A DNA stretch of 64,000 nt from Arthrobacter sp. U41. GTDB lineage: Bacteria > Actinomycetota > Actinomycetes > Actinomycetales > Micrococcaceae. Of this stretch, positions 15,888-24,800 are shown piece after piece (the first letter of the stretch is position 1; each line of letters begins with the position of its first letter). The DNA is taken from contig NZ_CP015732.1 of NCBI RefSeq assembly GCF_001750145.1, positions 620,001-684,000 of the forward strand, given 5' to 3'. The notes beneath the pieces were generated by a model. The model ran no database searches. It saw only the letters and a list, made by a program, of their open reading frames with translations, and was not told the origin of the DNA. Both the position numbers and the translations under genes were made by a program.

Positions 15888-17333
15888 ATGTTCAGCCACG
15901 TCCGCCGTCCGGGGTCATCACGGGAGCCCGCGGTTACCGCCGCCGGGCCGCGCCAGAATCCCGGGACCGCCGCGCCCCCGCCCAAGACCGGCACACTGAT
16001 CCGGGGAATCGTGGGCGTCCTCGCAGCGCTGAGCCTGACCGTCGCCGGAGGCCTCGTCACGGCCCTCCCCTCAACCGGCGCCGAGCGGGAACAAAGCTAC
16101 ATTGTGGTGCTGAAGGACGGCGTCGTGGACGCCGGCACCGCAGCCGCAGCCCAGCAGGGCAGCTACGGCCTAACCGTGTCCACGGTCTACCGCGATGCCG
16201 TGAGCGGTTACGCCGCGAAAATGACACCATCCGTCGCGGCCCGCCTCGCTGCGGACCCGGGCGTTGATTTCATCACCGTGGCCAGGGAATTCCAGAAACC
16301 CAAGGACCCCGCACCGAGTACCCAGGTGGCGCCGCTCTGGTGGCTGAGGATCGGAGGCACTCCCCCCGAAGACCGGCACCATAAATCATCGGACGCTGTC
16401 GACGTCAACGTGGCCGTGATCGACAGCGGCATCGACGGAACCCATCCGGACCTCAATGTGCGCGGCGGCATCGACTGCTCCACAGGCTCGCCCGCCGAGG
16501 TGACCCCCACGGACAAAGTCGGACACGGGACCTTCGTGGCCGGGGTGATCGGCGCCAAGGACAACAAACGGGGCGTGATCGGCACGGCACCGGGAACCCC
16601 GCTGTGGTCGGTGCGCGTGGTGAACGACTCCGATGTGATCACCGAAGAAATGCTCATCTGCGCCATCGACTGGGTGACGGCAACGCGCAAGGACAAGGAT
16701 CCGGACAACGACATCGAGGTGGCCAACATCAGCATCGGCGGGCCGGGCACCGAAACCGCCAACTGCGGCAAGGGAACGGATCCGATGCACTACGCCATCT
16801 GCCGCTCGGTCAAAGCCGGCGTCGCCTACGCCGTGGCGGCCGGCAACTCCGGTCAGGACATCGCCGGCTTTGTCCCGGCCACCTACGACGAGGTGCTGAC
16901 CGCCACGGCGATGGCGGACTTCGACGGCAAGCCCGACGGCCTCGCCGCCCCGGTCTGCGGGCCCGAGGACTGGACCGAGATCGGGCAGCTGGATGACCGG
17001 CCGGCGTTCTTCTCCAACTTCGCCAGCAAGTCCAAGGACAAGGCCCATACCGTCGCCGGCCCAGGGGTCTGCATCACCTCCACCTCCATTGCGCCGGAAG
17101 GCTATGCGGTGGCCCACGGAACCAGTTTCGCAAGCCCCGTCGTCGCCGGCTCGCTGGCGCTGTGCATCAGCGAAGGGGAATGTGAGGGCTCGGGCAAGGA
17201 AGTGATGTCCCAGTTCATGGATCTCACCGCCGCGTACAACAAGAAACACCGCGACTTCGGCTTCGAAGGCGACCCGTTGCGCCCGATGGACGGGCAGTAC
17301 TACGGCTACCTCGCCCAGATCGCGAAGTACTGA
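15888..17333 (+). CDS. Secreted S8 family serine peptidase (subtilase)
   Basis: 481 residues from ATG 15888, with AGGGAGG upstream. An N-terminal basic region and hydrophobic helix (LIRGIVGVLAALSLTVAGGLVTAL) form an export signal. The I9 propeptide domain starts at SYIVVLKDGV. The catalytic triad is D179 (VAVIDSGIDGTHPDL), H213 (VGHGTFVAGVIGA) and S413 (HGTSFASPVVAG), with the oxyanion Asn N320 (AVAAGNSGQD). All are present, so the enzyme should be active outside the cell. Paired cysteines in the catalytic domain (C197, C293, C305, C357, C395, C426) may form disulfides. It appears monocistronic, convergent with the DUF1992 gene. Confidence 0.93.
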   Translation: MFSHVRRPGSSREPAVTAAGPRQNPGTAAPPPKTGTLIRGIVGVLAALSLTVAGGLVTALPSTGAEREQSYIVVLKDGVVDAGTAAAAQQGSYGLTVSTVYRDAVSGYAAKMTPSVAARLAADPGVDFITVAREFQKPKDPAPSTQVAPLWWLRIGGTPPEDRHHKSSDAVDVNVAVIDSGIDGTHPDLNVRGGIDCSTGSPAEVTPTDKVGHGTFVAGVIGAKDNKRGVIGTAPGTPLWSVRVVNDSDVITEEMLICAIDWVTATRKDKDPDNDIEVANISIGGPGTETANCGKGTDPMHYAICRSVKAGVAYAVAAGNSGQDIAGFVPATYDEVLTATAMADFDGKPDGLAAPVCGPEDWTEIGQLDDRPAFFSNFASKSKDKAHTVAGPGVCITSTSIAPEGYAVAHGTSFASPVVAGSLALCISEGECEGSGKEVMSQFMDLTAAYNKKHRDFGFEGDPLRPMDGQYYGYLAQIAKY

Positions 17334-17372
17334 CCACCGGCCCGGCCCTTAACGGATCCAGGCCAAGGCCAG

Positions 17373-17993
17373 CTAGGAACGGAACCGGATCCACCGCCAC
17401 CAAGGACGGCGGATCCGGTCCTGTTCCTGCCCTGCCGCTTGTGCTGCGGCCTGCTCTGCGGCGGCTGCGAGCGCCGCCCGGCGTTCCGCCCAGTTCCGAA
17501 CCTCGGTGTCGACATCGCGGGTCCTGGTGACAACCGGCGGTCCGCCCTGCAATTGCCGCCGCGCATCAATTACGCGGGCATTGAAATCCTCCAGGAGCTG
17601 GCGGACCGGTTTTTCGGACTGGAACTCGTCGATCCGGTCGTCGAGCCCGGCGTCCTCGGTGCGGAGCAGGATGGCTTTGGGCCCCATCCCGGTGATATTT
17701 TCGCGCTGGATCAGGCCCTTTACCCACCAGTCAGGGTCGTATTTTTCGCCCAGCCCGGGAACGGGTTTTCCGGCGTATTTGAGGTGGTCGAATTTTCCCT
17801 GCGCCATGGCATCCCGGATCAGGTACTCGGCCCTGGCGGCGTCGTCGAATTTTGCGCGCAGTCCGCGTTCCTTCTCTTCGGCTGCGGCCAGCTCCTCCTC
17901 TTCCTGCACCGTCATTCCGCTCACCCGCAGGGCGCGGAGTTCCGCTGCACGCTCCACCCTGCGCCGGAACGACCCGCCTGACGCGTCGCTCAT
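17373..17993 (-). CDS. DUF1992 (DnaJ homologue subfamily C28-like) protein
   Basis: 206 residues from ATG 17993. The core DDAARAEYLIRDAMAQGKFDHLKYAGKPVPGL, followed by DPDWWVKGLIQRENI, is the conserved DUF1992 domain (DNAJC28 conserved domain). That domain occurs in bacteria without a J domain, as here. The rest is charged helix ending in an Ala/Gln-rich stretch and RRPWWRWIRFRS. A chaperone link is suggested only by the eukaryotic homologues. The open frame continues 149 codons 5' of ATG 17993, but that part is not protein-like. Cytosolic. Confidence 0.85.
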   Translation of the reverse strand: MSDASGGSFRRRVERAAELRALRVSGMTVQEEEELAAAEEKERGLRAKFDDAARAEYLIRDAMAQGKFDHLKYAGKPVPGLGEKYDPDWWVKGLIQRENITGMGPKAILLRTEDAGLDDRIDEFQSEKPVRQLLEDFNARVIDARRQLQGGPPVVTRTRDVDTEVRNWAERRAALAAAAEQAAAQAAGQEQDRIRRPWWRWIRFRS

Positions 17994-18185
17994 GGCCTCC
18001 CACCCTTCATAGCTGCCCGAGATGCATCCTGCTTCCAGTATGCGAATCAAAGACCGGGCGGCCAAGGAGAAAGCTGCGGCGCTTCGGACCGCGGCTTCGG
18101 CGGCCCCTTGGGTCCGGGTGAGCCGTCCAGAACAGGGCCGTTCGACCCCCGGCTGCACGCCCGGGGGGTCCAGTACACTCATGCA

Positions 18186-19355
18186 ATGAGGCTTCTGTAC
18201 ATCACAGAAAGTGTGCCCAACCGGGACCCCGTGTTCGGTGACGGCAGCTCGATGATCCCTTATGAGATTCTGCGGAATCTGCCGGCGGACGTTGACGTGA
18301 CCCTGCTGACCTACGCGGGGCCGGTCGGGCTGCCGGACGAGGTGTTCAGCCGTTGTGAGTCGGTCCAGGTTCTGACTCCCCGGAGCCGCAAGGCGGCGTT
18401 CGTGCGGTCCTTCGCCGGCCTGAACGGTGTGGGAAAGCACGAACGTGCCACTGCGGAAGCCATTTCCACGGCAGCCAGGCTGTCAGCGGACAGTGATGCG
18501 ACCCTGATCCACGGCCCGCACGCCCTCTTCCTCGCCCGCCACGTGCAGGGGCCGGTGGTCCTGCAGACAGTGGACCCTTGGTCGATCAGGGCCGGGATGG
18601 ACAGTGCCATTGCGCCACGTTTCCTGCGGCCGGCGTACCGGGCGCGGGAGCGCCGGGCGCTGCGGGCCGAACACCGCCTGCCTGCAAGGGCCCGCCTCCT
18701 CACGGTGGGGTCCCGGGACGCCGTTGAATGGTCTGAGCGTCTGGGCCGGCCGGTGCGGAGCATCCCGAACGGTGCCGAGCGGGCCCTCCGCCCCGCCGCA
18801 AGGCAGTCCGGCCCCGTGGTCTGCTTCGTCGGCAGCCTGAACTACGGGCCCAACATCGACAGCGCGAAGGTCCTGGTCGGCAAGATCGCTCCCCTGGTGT
18901 GGGAGAAGGTGCCCGAGGCCAGGTTTGTCCTCGCGGGGCGCCGTCCCGGGCCGGATGTGCTCTCGTTGGCCGGCCCCCGGGTGGAGGTCCTGGCCAATGT
19001 GCCGTCGGTCCTTGACGTCTTCCAGTCAGCTGATGTGGCAGCCTTTCCCGACGAGCATGGCGTTGGCATCCGGAACTCGGTCCGCGAGGCGCTGGCTGCC
19101 GGCCTTCCCGTGGTTGCCACGCCGGTCGCCGCGCGTGAACAGGACCCCCATCCCTTGCTGACCGTCGAGCAGGACACCTCGAGGTTCGTTGATCACGTCG
19201 TGAACCGGCTGACAGGGCCCCGGCCAGGGCCTGCAGAGCGTGACGCCGACGCCGTCCGGACCTGGCAGACGGTCACGCAGGAGTACCTGGCCGAGCTGCG
19301 CAGCGCGATCCATCCCGGCAGCACCGGCCTGCCGCTTGGAAGCTCACCGGCATGA
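18186..19355 (+). CDS. Glycosyltransferase family 4 (group 1)
   Basis: 389 residues from ATG 18186. The Rossmann-like N-domain starts MRLLYITESVPNRDPVFGDG. The C-domain has PVVCFVGSLNYGPNIDSA and FVLAGRRPGPDVLSLAGPRVEVLANVPSVLDVFQSADVAAFPDEHGVGIRNSVREALAAGLPVVATPVA. This is the GT4 fold, with the E-x7-E-like region partly altered (H-GVGIRNSVREAL). It transfers a sugar from a nucleotide donor to a lipid- or sugar-linked acceptor on the cytosolic face. Its stop overlaps the flippase start by 4 bp (ATGA), so the two are translationally coupled and likely act in the same polysaccharide pathway. Confidence 0.85.
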   Translation: MRLLYITESVPNRDPVFGDGSSMIPYEILRNLPADVDVTLLTYAGPVGLPDEVFSRCESVQVLTPRSRKAAFVRSFAGLNGVGKHERATAEAISTAARLSADSDATLIHGPHALFLARHVQGPVVLQTVDPWSIRAGMDSAIAPRFLRPAYRARERRALRAEHRLPARARLLTVGSRDAVEWSERLGRPVRSIPNGAERALRPAARQSGPVVCFVGSLNYGPNIDSAKVLVGKIAPLVWEKVPEARFVLAGRRPGPDVLSLAGPRVEVLANVPSVLDVFQSADVAAFPDEHGVGIRNSVREALAAGLPVVATPVAAREQDPHPLLTVEQDTSRFVDHVVNRLTGPRPGPAERDADAVRTWQTVTQEYLAELRSAIHPGSTGLPLGSSPA

Positions 19356-20803
19356 CGTCCGCTCCCGGGGACCTGGCCCGGACCGGCGTCCGGGGCGCCA
19401 TCTGGCAGGGGCTGGCATTCGCCAGCGGGAGAATCATCGTCCTGGCCACGACGATCGTGCTGGCCCGGCTGCTGTCTCCCGAGGAGTACGGTTTGGTGGC
19501 CCTGGCCCTGGTCCTCATTGCCTACACGGAGACCATTGCCGACGCCGGGGTGGCCCAGGCCTTGGTCTACCTGCCACGTGCCGGGGTTATTGCCAGATCT
19601 GCGCTGCTGATCTCGGTGGTGCTGGGCACGCTCCTGGGCCTGGGCGCCTTCCTTGCCGGGCCCCTGATTGCCCAGCTCTTCAGCCTGCCCGAGGTGGAAC
19701 CCCTGGTCCAGGTCCTGGGGATCTCGGTGCTGGCCACCTCGCTGGGCGCTGTCCCCGAGGCCCTGCTGCGGCGTGACCTGCAGTTCAAGAAACTCACGGC
19801 GGCTCCCGTTATTCGAGCCGCCACGATGGGCACGGTGACCCTCAGCCTGGCATTGTCCGGCCATGGCGCCTGGTCACTGGCCGTGGGAACAGCTGCCGGG
19901 TCCGTGGCTTACGCCGCGACGTGCTGGTTCCTGGTTGGCAGGAGCGCGCCGTGGCAGATCTGGCGTGTTGGCAAAGATGCCCTCCGGGCCAACTTGAAAT
20001 ACGGCGCACCGGTCGCCGGCAGCAGCCTGCTGGCACGGTTGATCTTCGACATCGATTACCTCATCATCGGCCTGTTCCTCGGGGCGCAGGCACTGGGCTA
20101 CTACACCCTGGCTTTCCGCCTCCCCGAGGTGCTCATCCTCAACGTGTTCTTCGTCCTCTCGACCGTCCTGTTTCCCTTGTATTCCCAGGTGCGCAGCGAG
20201 CCGGAACGGCTCCGCTCCGGCTATCTGACCAGCGTGCGGATCCAGTCCCTGTATGGCGTCACCACCGGTGTGGGGTTGGCCGTCGTGGCTCCGGTTCTGG
20301 TGCCGCTGGTCTTCGGCGAGAAGTGGATGGACGCCGTGTTGCCCCTCGTGTTCCTCGCCCTCTATGCCGCGGCCCGCTCGCTGGGCGCGGGCGCCAATGA
20401 CGTGTACAAGGCCATCGGCCGTCCAGGCCTCTCGATCTGGGTGTCGCTGGTGCGGCTCGTGATCCTGCTGCCGGTCCTGCTGTTCGCCACCCAGTGGGGC
20501 ATCGTGGGCATCGCGTGCGCGCAGTTCGTCGTCGCAGTGCTCTTCGCCAGCGGCATGCAGTTCGTGGCCGCCAGGGTCATTCAGCTGCGGGCGCGCGAAC
20601 TGCTCCGCGCCGTGGCGCCCGGCCTGGTCTGCGGGGCGGCCGTGGCGTTGGCGGGCCTCGGCATCCTGGCGGCGCCGGTCCTGGGCGGTGTGACCACCCT
20701 GATCCTGGTAGTCCCCACGGCCGTTGCGTTGGTCTACGCGGTGCTTCGGTTCGGGTTTCGGCCGCTGCATGATGAGCTGGTGCAGCTGGTCCGCCGCCGC
20801 TGA
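19352..20803 (+). CDS. Polysaccharide flippase (Wzx/MATE-like lipopolysaccharide biosynthesis protein)
   Basis: 483 residues with about 13-14 transmembrane helices. The opening GVRGAIWQGLAFASGRIIVLATTIVLARLLSPEEYGLVALALVLIAY, with the ARLL.PE.YG motif, is the signature of the polysaccharide export family in the MOP superfamily. RRDLQFKKLT and ALRANLKYGAPVAGSSLLARLIFDIDYLIIG are also typical. The role would be moving an undecaprenyl-linked repeat unit across the membrane. It is coupled to the glycosyltransferase at 18186 through the ATGA overlap. It is convergent with the 20849 gene. Confidence 0.88.
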   Translation: MTSAPGDLARTGVRGAIWQGLAFASGRIIVLATTIVLARLLSPEEYGLVALALVLIAYTETIADAGVAQALVYLPRAGVIARSALLISVVLGTLLGLGAFLAGPLIAQLFSLPEVEPLVQVLGISVLATSLGAVPEALLRRDLQFKKLTAAPVIRAATMGTVTLSLALSGHGAWSLAVGTAAGSVAYAATCWFLVGRSAPWQIWRVGKDALRANLKYGAPVAGSSLLARLIFDIDYLIIGLFLGAQALGYYTLAFRLPEVLILNVFFVLSTVLFPLYSQVRSEPERLRSGYLTSVRIQSLYGVTTGVGLAVVAPVLVPLVFGEKWMDAVLPLVFLALYAAARSLGAGANDVYKAIGRPGLSIWVSLVRLVILLPVLLFATQWGIVGIACAQFVVAVLFASGMQFVAARVIQLRARELLRAVAPGLVCGAAVALAGLGILAAPVLGGVTTLILVVPTAVALVYAVLRFGFRPLHDELVQLVRRR

Positions 20804-20848
20804 GCCCGAAGTCCCGCCGACTCAGTCTGGCTGCCGGACAAGGCGTTC

Positions 20849-22777
20849 TCAGCTCTCCGGCCGGCGGCCGGTCACGGTCCCCTCCGGGACCGCCACCTCG
20901 AACAAATGCAGCACCAGGGCAAGACGGGCCATAACGGCCTTTGCCCATCCGAAGCGGACCCCTCTGTGCAGCGACAGCGTGTCCAGGACCGCCGTCGGCT
21001 GCGCCACGGGAACCATGCGGCCCGGGCTGTCCAGGCTGGTCGCGTGCCAGTAGACGCTGACGTCCTCGAAACCCTGCCGCTCAAAGGTGTGCTTCCACCC
21101 CGCCAGCGTGCGCGGGCCCGAGCGCCGAAGGAACGACCGTTTCACCTGGGCGCACATCCAGCCTCCGGGCTGGACCGCCGCCGCCGCGTCGCGGAAAAGC
21201 GGCAGCGCGGGCTCCCTGAGCAGCACAACCTCGAACCTCTCATCCGGGGTGCCGTTGCGGCCGGCCTGGATGCGGGCGGCGGCGGGGTCCAGGAGATGGA
21301 GCGCCGTCATCAGTTCCGGACCGATCACTCCGCCGTACCCCACGCTGCGGGGCTGCAATACGGGTATCAGGAACCGCCAGTCGAGCAGCCGCCAGAGGTG
21401 CAGCGAGAGGGCAGCCGCATCCCCCGGAGCCGCCCCGGTGGTGTCCGGGGCGCCCGGGCACATCCGATGCCACACCGTGTTCGTGGCCAGCCGCTGGACC
21501 AGGGGCTGGGGCTGTGCTGCGTCGAGTATCCGGGATCCGGGCAGCCGGTCGGCCAGCTGCAGGTACGACTGCCGCCATTTCTCCAGAATCTCCGCTGTGT
21601 GTTCGCCTTTCCGGGAGAACATCACGTCACCGGGCACGTCCAGGACCAGCAGGAGGTCGGGGGCGGCGCCCAGCCAAACGGCGAGGGCGTTGGAGACGCC
21701 GCCCTTGGGTTTGCTCTCCCCGGCCCCGGGCAGCAGGGCATCGTAGGCGACTCGATCCATCAGCACCAGGCGCCCGCGGAGTCGGTGGTACCGGGCGGCC
21801 ATGCCGCCTTTGAGGGCGCGGATCATCTTCTTCGCGGTTCGCCCGCCGGGGACCCGGTGCAGCCAGCCGTCCCACGGACCCGCGCCCCACAGTCCCATGT
21901 AGACGTAGGCGGTAGGGATCGGGAAAGCTGCCCGCAGGCCGTGGAGCAGCGTGGTCTTGCCGGCGCCGTCGGGGGCCATCACCCCCACCACCAGGCCCCG
22001 GCCCGGCAGCCTCGGCCTGAGCTGGCGCAGGGCGCGGTTCCGCAGGGCGAGCGCCGGCGTGCGCAGGCGCGCGGCCCTGGTCCAGCCGGACCTCAGCCGG
22101 GCTGCCATGGCGGGGGCTTCGTCAAATCTTCCGGCACGGACCAGTTCCAGCAGGGACGCGGCGGCGCCCGCCCCGCTGCGCTGGTCCACGTATGCGGCGA
22201 TGCGGTCCTCCGCGGAGGCGACCGCGGCAGCCACCCGGGCGCTTTGTTCGCGCTGCGGCTGGATCTGCCCTTTGTCCAGGGCGAGATGGAGCAGTTGCAG
22301 CCAGGCCTGGTCGTCCGGCGCGGGCAGCCACAGGGCACCGTTCCGGACCCGCCGCTCAAGGCAGCCCGGCGCCAACGGGGTCCGCCACTGCTGGAAGGGC
22401 CCGAAGGAGATTTCCGAGACGATGTCCAGTTTCAGCCACAGCTCACCGGAGTCCGAATAGCCGAAGTAGAAGCGGTGGCTTCCGTGCCCGGCGGCGCGCA
22501 CCCGGCACAGTCCGATCCCGTTCATCAGCTCATCCAGGCCCGGCAGCATCCCGCCTGCCACGAGGATGTCCACATCCCCGGAGGGCAGGGCGAGGTCGTC
22601 CTCACCGCGGAGCAGGAGCCAGGCCAGTCCCGTTTCGTCAAGGGCGTGAAACGCCCTGGCCACCGTCGGATGCAGGGCCGAATGGCTGGTTTGCGGGAGG
22701 GCGGTCACGCGCGCCGCCGCCGAGCGTGTCCCCCGCGGCGGGGGCGCCTGGGCTTCGTTGCGAACCGCGTGAACCAT
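20849..22777 (-). CDS. Nucleotidyltransferase-like / P-loop kinase / methyltransferase-like fusion protein
   Basis: 642 residues from ATG 22777, fixed by a near-perfect AAGGAGGT seven bases upstream. Part 1 (about 35-250) is a minimal nucleotidyltransferase fold with GDVDILV (D68, D70) and LKLDIVSEISFG (D118) as candidate metal ligands. Part 2 (about 260-440) is a thymidylate-kinase-like P-loop domain with APDGAGKTT (K274), LMDRVAYDALL, and the lid FSRKGEHTAEILEKWR. Part 3 (about 460-642) resembles a degenerate class I methyltransferase (FEVVLLREPALPLFRDAAAAVQPGGWM, FERQGFEDVSVYWH). A shorter paralogue lies at 25826. Likely role: phosphoryl or nucleotidyl modification of a polysaccharide precursor. 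That is inference from context; no member of this fusion has a function known to me. Confidence 0.65.
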   Translation of the reverse strand: MVHAVRNEAQAPPPRGTRSAAARVTALPQTSHSALHPTVARAFHALDETGLAWLLLRGEDDLALPSGDVDILVAGGMLPGLDELMNGIGLCRVRAAGHGSHRFYFGYSDSGELWLKLDIVSEISFGPFQQWRTPLAPGCLERRVRNGALWLPAPDDQAWLQLLHLALDKGQIQPQREQSARVAAAVASAEDRIAAYVDQRSGAGAAASLLELVRAGRFDEAPAMAARLRSGWTRAARLRTPALALRNRALRQLRPRLPGRGLVVGVMAPDGAGKTTLLHGLRAAFPIPTAYVYMGLWGAGPWDGWLHRVPGGRTAKKMIRALKGGMAARYHRLRGRLVLMDRVAYDALLPGAGESKPKGGVSNALAVWLGAAPDLLLVLDVPGDVMFSRKGEHTAEILEKWRQSYLQLADRLPGSRILDAAQPQPLVQRLATNTVWHRMCPGAPDTTGAAPGDAAALSLHLWRLLDWRFLIPVLQPRSVGYGGVIGPELMTALHLLDPAAARIQAGRNGTPDERFEVVLLREPALPLFRDAAAAVQPGGWMCAQVKRSFLRRSGPRTLAGWKHTFERQGFEDVSVYWHATSLDSPGRMVPVAQPTAVLDTLSLHRGVRFGWAKAVMARLALVLHLFEVAVPEGTVTGRRPES

Positions 22778-23025
22778 GTGGGACCTCCTTGGCCGGGCCA
22801 CCAGCCGGCTGCCGGGTGGAGCCGTCCCACCACGTCCACTCACCCGCTTCAGCCACCGGAAGACACCAACGACGAGCGGCCGTTGGAGCCGTGTACTGAA
22901 GCCTACGATCCGCGCCGCGGGGGTGTCACCAGTAGCCGCTTCTGGTCCGGCAAGGCATATCTACTTGAGCGGTGCGCTTAACCCACGTAGGGCTACTCGC
23001 CGAGTCAGGCCCGGCTGTCAGGCGC
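22778..23025. other. Intergenic between fadD-like and fusion genes
   Basis: 248 bp, with flanking genes both on the minus strand. It carries the strong ribosome site of the fusion gene at its left end. No other clear structure; presumably it contains the end of the acyl-CoA synthetase transcript and a promoter. Confidence 0.4.
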
Positions 23026-24714
23026 TCAGAGCGTCGGCAGCACCTGTTCGCGGACCTGCTTGCGCAGGATCTTGCCGAGCATCGAGCGCGGCATGTCAGG
23101 GATGGCGACAATCCGCCGGGGGACCTTGTAGCCGGTCAGGTGCTCGCGGCAGTGTCCGCGAAGGGCGTCCTCGTCCAGCACCGTGCCGGGTTCAAGCTCG
23201 ACGGCGGCGACCACCATCTCGCCGCCCCGCTCGAGTGGTTTGCCAACGACGGCAGCGTCCTTGATGTCCGGGTGCAGCCGCAGCACCGTTTCCACCTCGG
23301 TGGGCGAGACGTTGAAGCCGCCGGTGATGATGAGCTCCTTGGCCCGGTCAACGATCGTGGTGAAACCGTCCCCGTCGACGGTCACGACGTCACCGGTCCG
23401 CAGCCAGCCGTCGGCGGTGAGTGTCTTCGCTGTTTCCTCCGGGTTGTTCCAGTAGCCCTGGAACACCTGCGGGCCTTTCAGCAGCAGCTCCCCCGGCTGG
23501 CCCGGCGCCACCTCGACCGCGGGATCGTGCAGGTCCACGACCTTCATCATGGTCGAGGGGAACGGCACCCCGATCGTGCCATTCCGGCGTGTGGGGTGGA
23601 AGGGGTTGCCCAGCGCGACCGGGGAGGATTCGGTCATGCCGTAGCCCTCCACCAGCAGCCCGCCGGAGACCGACTCCCACAGTTCCACCACATGATCCGG
23701 CAGGTTCATGGCGCCGGAGATGCAGTACTTGCAGGACCGGAGCGAGATGCCCTTCTCTTTCGCTGCCATGGCGGTGCGCTCGTAGATCGGCGGGACCGCG
23801 CAGTAGACCGTGGCGGGCGATTTCTTCATGGCGGCCAGCACAAGCTCGGGGTCGAACTTGGGGAACAGAACCAGCAGGCCCTGCTTGCGGATGCCATAGG
23901 TGAGGTAAAGCGTCATGCCGAAGGCATGGAACATCGGCAGGATCGCGTAGAAGATTTCCTTGCGGTACTCGGCCCCCTGCATCCAGGCCTCACCCTGCAG
24001 GGCGTTGGAGTACAGGTTGAAGTGGGTGAGCATGGCGCCCTTGGGACGGCCGGTGGTTCCCGAGGTGTACTGGATCGCGGCCAGGTCACCCACCGAGGGG
24101 CGGGGGTGTTCCGGGTCGATGCGGCCGTGGCTGAGAAGTTCCTTCCACGGGACGGTTCCCGGGGCGGAGCCGGTCAGCGCCTCGCGTGACTCACGAAGTT
24201 TCTTCAAGGGCAGGTGCAGGGCAAAGCGCTTGACGGCGGGGAACGCCTCGAGGAGGTTGACGGAGACCACCTGGTCGATCTCGATGTCGGACGGGAACTC
24301 CCGGATGGCCGCCGCGGCCTTGTCCCAGGTGATCACGACGCGGGCCTGGTGGTCCTCGAACTGGTGGCGGAGTTCCCGGGAGGTGTACAGCGGGTTGTGC
24401 TCGACGACGACGGCGCCGAGGCGCAGGACCGCGTAGAAAGCAACGACATGCTGCGGGCAGTTCGGCAGGATCAGGGCCACCCGGTCGCCGGCGCGGACAC
24501 CCAGCCGGCGCAGGCCCTCGGCCGCCCGGTCGACCTGTTCGCCGAGCTCGGTGTAGCTGGTGCGCCGGCCGAAGAACTCCAGCGCGGGGGCGCTCCCGGC
24601 CTCGGCCACGGAGCGCTCCAGCATCGCGACCAGCGACTCGGTGGGCAGTTCGATTTCAGCCGGGACGCCCGGCTGGTAGTTCTTTACCCAGGGCTGCTGG
24701 TCGGTGTTCTCCAT
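23026..24714 (-). CDS. Long-chain fatty acid-CoA ligase (FadD-like)
   Basis: 562 residues from ATG 24714; the frame is open upstream but the family N-terminus (PWVKNYQPGVPAEIELP) fixes the start. AMP-binding motifs are IQYTSGTTGRPKGAMLTH (about 216-231), GYGMTESSPVALGNP, and GWLRTGDVVTVDGDGFTTIVDRAKELIITGGFNVSPTEVE with the hinge Asp/Lys. The C-terminal lysine motif MPRSMLGKILRKQVRE is intact. It activates fatty acids to acyl-AMP and then acyl-CoA in the cytosol. It lies inside the polysaccharide locus, 87 bp after the APH-type kinase, so it may supply acyl groups for decoration or may simply be a beta-oxidation gene caught between. Confidence 0.92.
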   Translation of the reverse strand: MENTDQQPWVKNYQPGVPAEIELPTESLVAMLERSVAEAGSAPALEFFGRRTSYTELGEQVDRAAEGLRRLGVRAGDRVALILPNCPQHVVAFYAVLRLGAVVVEHNPLYTSRELRHQFEDHQARVVITWDKAAAAIREFPSDIEIDQVVSVNLLEAFPAVKRFALHLPLKKLRESREALTGSAPGTVPWKELLSHGRIDPEHPRPSVGDLAAIQYTSGTTGRPKGAMLTHFNLYSNALQGEAWMQGAEYRKEIFYAILPMFHAFGMTLYLTYGIRKQGLLVLFPKFDPELVLAAMKKSPATVYCAVPPIYERTAMAAKEKGISLRSCKYCISGAMNLPDHVVELWESVSGGLLVEGYGMTESSPVALGNPFHPTRRNGTIGVPFPSTMMKVVDLHDPAVEVAPGQPGELLLKGPQVFQGYWNNPEETAKTLTADGWLRTGDVVTVDGDGFTTIVDRAKELIITGGFNVSPTEVETVLRLHPDIKDAAVVGKPLERGGEMVVAAVELEPGTVLDEDALRGHCREHLTGYKVPRRIVAIPDMPRSMLGKILRKQVREQVLPTL

Positions 24715-24800
24715 GGTCACATCTTGCCGTGAACCGCGTGCCTGCAGCGAATTTTCGGCCCTGCTGCGGTCCGCTCTAGTCCGGGCCAGTCCTGCCCGGA

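Noticed and set aside
20906-22981. 691-codon plus-strand open frame opposite the triple-domain fusion
   Set aside because: Composition is that of an antisense GC-rich frame; the minus-strand protein has Walker A, NTase motifs and a strong ribosome site.
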